The notes beneath the pieces were generated by a model. The model was not told the origin of the DNA and did no database searches. It worked only from the letters and a program-made list of their open reading frames with translations. A DNA stretch of 6,265 bases from an uncultured Parabacteroides sp. (lineage in GTDB: Bacteria > Bacteroidota > Bacteroidia > Bacteroidales > Tannerellaceae): assembly GCA_947074335.1 (NCBI GenBank), contig CAMTPG010000166.1, positions 1 to 6,265 on the forward strand. Reading direction: 5' to 3'. The first letter of the stretch is position 1. Each line of letters opens with the position of its first letter. A program made the translations under genes and the position numbers. Shown in pieces: positions 5,393 through 6,265 of this stretch.

Positions 5393-6265
5393 ATGAATGC
5401 AAAAGCAAAAGGATATGCACTTGCCGCAGTAGCAGCCGCTACTTACGGCATGAATCCCCTATTCGCACTTCCACTTTATCAAACCGGAATGGATGCCGAT
5501 TCTGTACTGTTTTTGCGTTATCTGTTTGCCATTCCGATATTGGGAGCGATGATCAAAATACGCGGACGCAATTTCAGATTAAAAAAGAAAGAGGTGCTTT
5601 TTTTACTGGTACTGGGATTATTGGTGGGTTTTTCTTCGCTTACACTTTTTCAGAGCTACAATTATATGGATGCCGGCATTGCCTCAACACTTTTGTTTGT
5701 TTATCCGATCATGGTAGCACTGATTATGGCTACTTTTTTCAAAGAAAAAATTACGAAGCTCACCATTGCCTGTATTATTATGGCACTGGGTGGCATCGGT
5801 TTGTTGCTAAAAGCCGGCGACGGATCTGCGTTAAGCACAACAGGAACACTGCTGGTTTTGGGTTCTGCCCTCTCTTATGCTTTTTATATTGTAGGTGTAA
5901 ACCGTCCGATTCTGAAGGATATGGCTACACTTAAAATCACCTTTTACGTTTTATTATTCGGTTTATCTCTTTTCCTTTTCCGGGTAGATTTCGGAACCGC
6001 ACTGATTATTCCCGAGAAATGGTATCTCTGGTTTAATATTGTGGCGCTGGCAGTTTTTCCCACCACCATTTCGTTTGTTTGTACCACGGCTGCCATTCAG
6101 TATATCGGCGCCACACCTACTGCAATTTTGGGTGCACTCGAGCCGGTAACCGCAGTATTTTTCGGTGTTCTTTTATTTGGCGAACTATTAACCCTCCGCA
6201 TCATCTGCGGTATTCTGTTGATTATTCTGGCAGTAACTTTAATTATTACAGGCAGTAATGTGAAG
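5393..6265 (+). CDS. EamA/DMT-family inner-membrane transporter (3' end cut by window edge)
   Basis: The frame is open for 291 codons from the ATG at 5393 to the right edge without a stop. Related proteins have about 290-310 residues, so only the last few are missing. The protein is almost wholly hydrophobic, with about ten predicted helices in two homologous EamA halves (about 5-138 and 148-288). The first half has TYGMNPLFA (17-25) and a helix with YPIMVALIM followed by FKEKIT (104-121). The second half has the matching family signature LEPVTAVFFGVLLFGE (249-264), with the typical Glu-Pro and closing Gly-Glu. Members export or import small metabolites such as amino acids, nucleosides or sugars; the substrate cannot be read from the sequence. 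There is no Shine-Dalgarno sequence. A hairpin and a -7-like box in the 117-bp gap after paralog 2 suggest separate transcription. The long overlapping open frame starting at 5287 is a shadow of this gene. Confidence 0.92.
   Translation, partial: MNAKAKGYALAAVAAATYGMNPLFALPLYQTGMDADSVLFLRYLFAIPILGAMIKIRGRNFRLKKKEVLFLLVLGLLVGFSSLTLFQSYNYMDAGIASTLLFVYPIMVALIMATFFKEKITKLTIACIIMALGGIGLLLKAGDGSALSTTGTLLVLGSALSYAFYIVGVNRPILKDMATLKITFYVLLFGLSLFLFRVDFGTALIIPEKWYLWFNIVALAVFPTTISFVCTTAAIQYIGATPTAILGALEPVTAVFFGVLLFGELLTLRIICGILLIILAVTLIITGSNVK

Noticed and set aside
5287..5934. 215-codon open frame on the plus strand overlapping the transporter
   Set aside because: It begins inside the hairpin after paralog 2, codes for a Cys/His/Arg-rich sequence without domain features, and overlaps in another frame the clearly EamA-like frame starting at 5393.

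Overview
The window looks like a piece of a Bacteroidota chromosome, most likely Bacteroidales; the order is inference. The evidence is a GH3/beta-lactamase-like fusion of the type common in that phylum, near-absence of Shine-Dalgarno sequences, AT-rich spacers, signal peptides ending in A-Q or G-Q, and several matches to the Bacteroidota -7 box TAnnTTTG. No tRNA, rRNA, insertion sequence or CRISPR array was seen.

Layout. (1) 1-2570, minus strand: a large exported glycoside hydrolase family 3 enzyme with a C-terminal serine beta-lactamase/amidase-like domain, open for 856 codons and cut off by the left edge. (2) 2571-3008: a divergent intergenic region of 438 bp with the promoter of the GH3 gene, a possible plus-strand small RNA or leader ending in a strong intrinsic terminator at 2889-2936, and the upstream region of the next gene. 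(3) 3009-3788, plus strand: a secreted Asn-rich protein of unknown function, followed by a long-stem bidirectional-type terminator. (4) 3936-4349, plus strand: a small four-helix membrane protein that I do not recognise. (5) 4442-5275, plus strand: a paralog of (3) that carries eight W-N-N-(G/N) tetrapeptide repeats. (6) 5393-6265, plus strand: an EamA/DMT-type ten-helix transporter with no stop before the right edge.

How they fit together. The GH3 fusion probably acts on peptidoglycan fragments in the periplasm: a beta-N-acetylglucosaminidase step followed by a step in the serine-hydrolase domain. The two secreted paralogs share their signal peptide, a C-terminal domain of 113 aligned residues (about 81% identical by hand count) built from a repeated Tyr-rich unit, and a TTTGTTTAT element exactly 39 nt before the start codon. 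They are probably co-regulated members of one family, with the membrane protein between them. Nothing ties the EamA transporter functionally to the rest.

The most interesting material is the paralog pair (repeat architecture, unequal low-complexity regions, strongly conserved 5' ends) and the orphan plus-strand terminator at 2889-2936, which implies an unannotated transcript.
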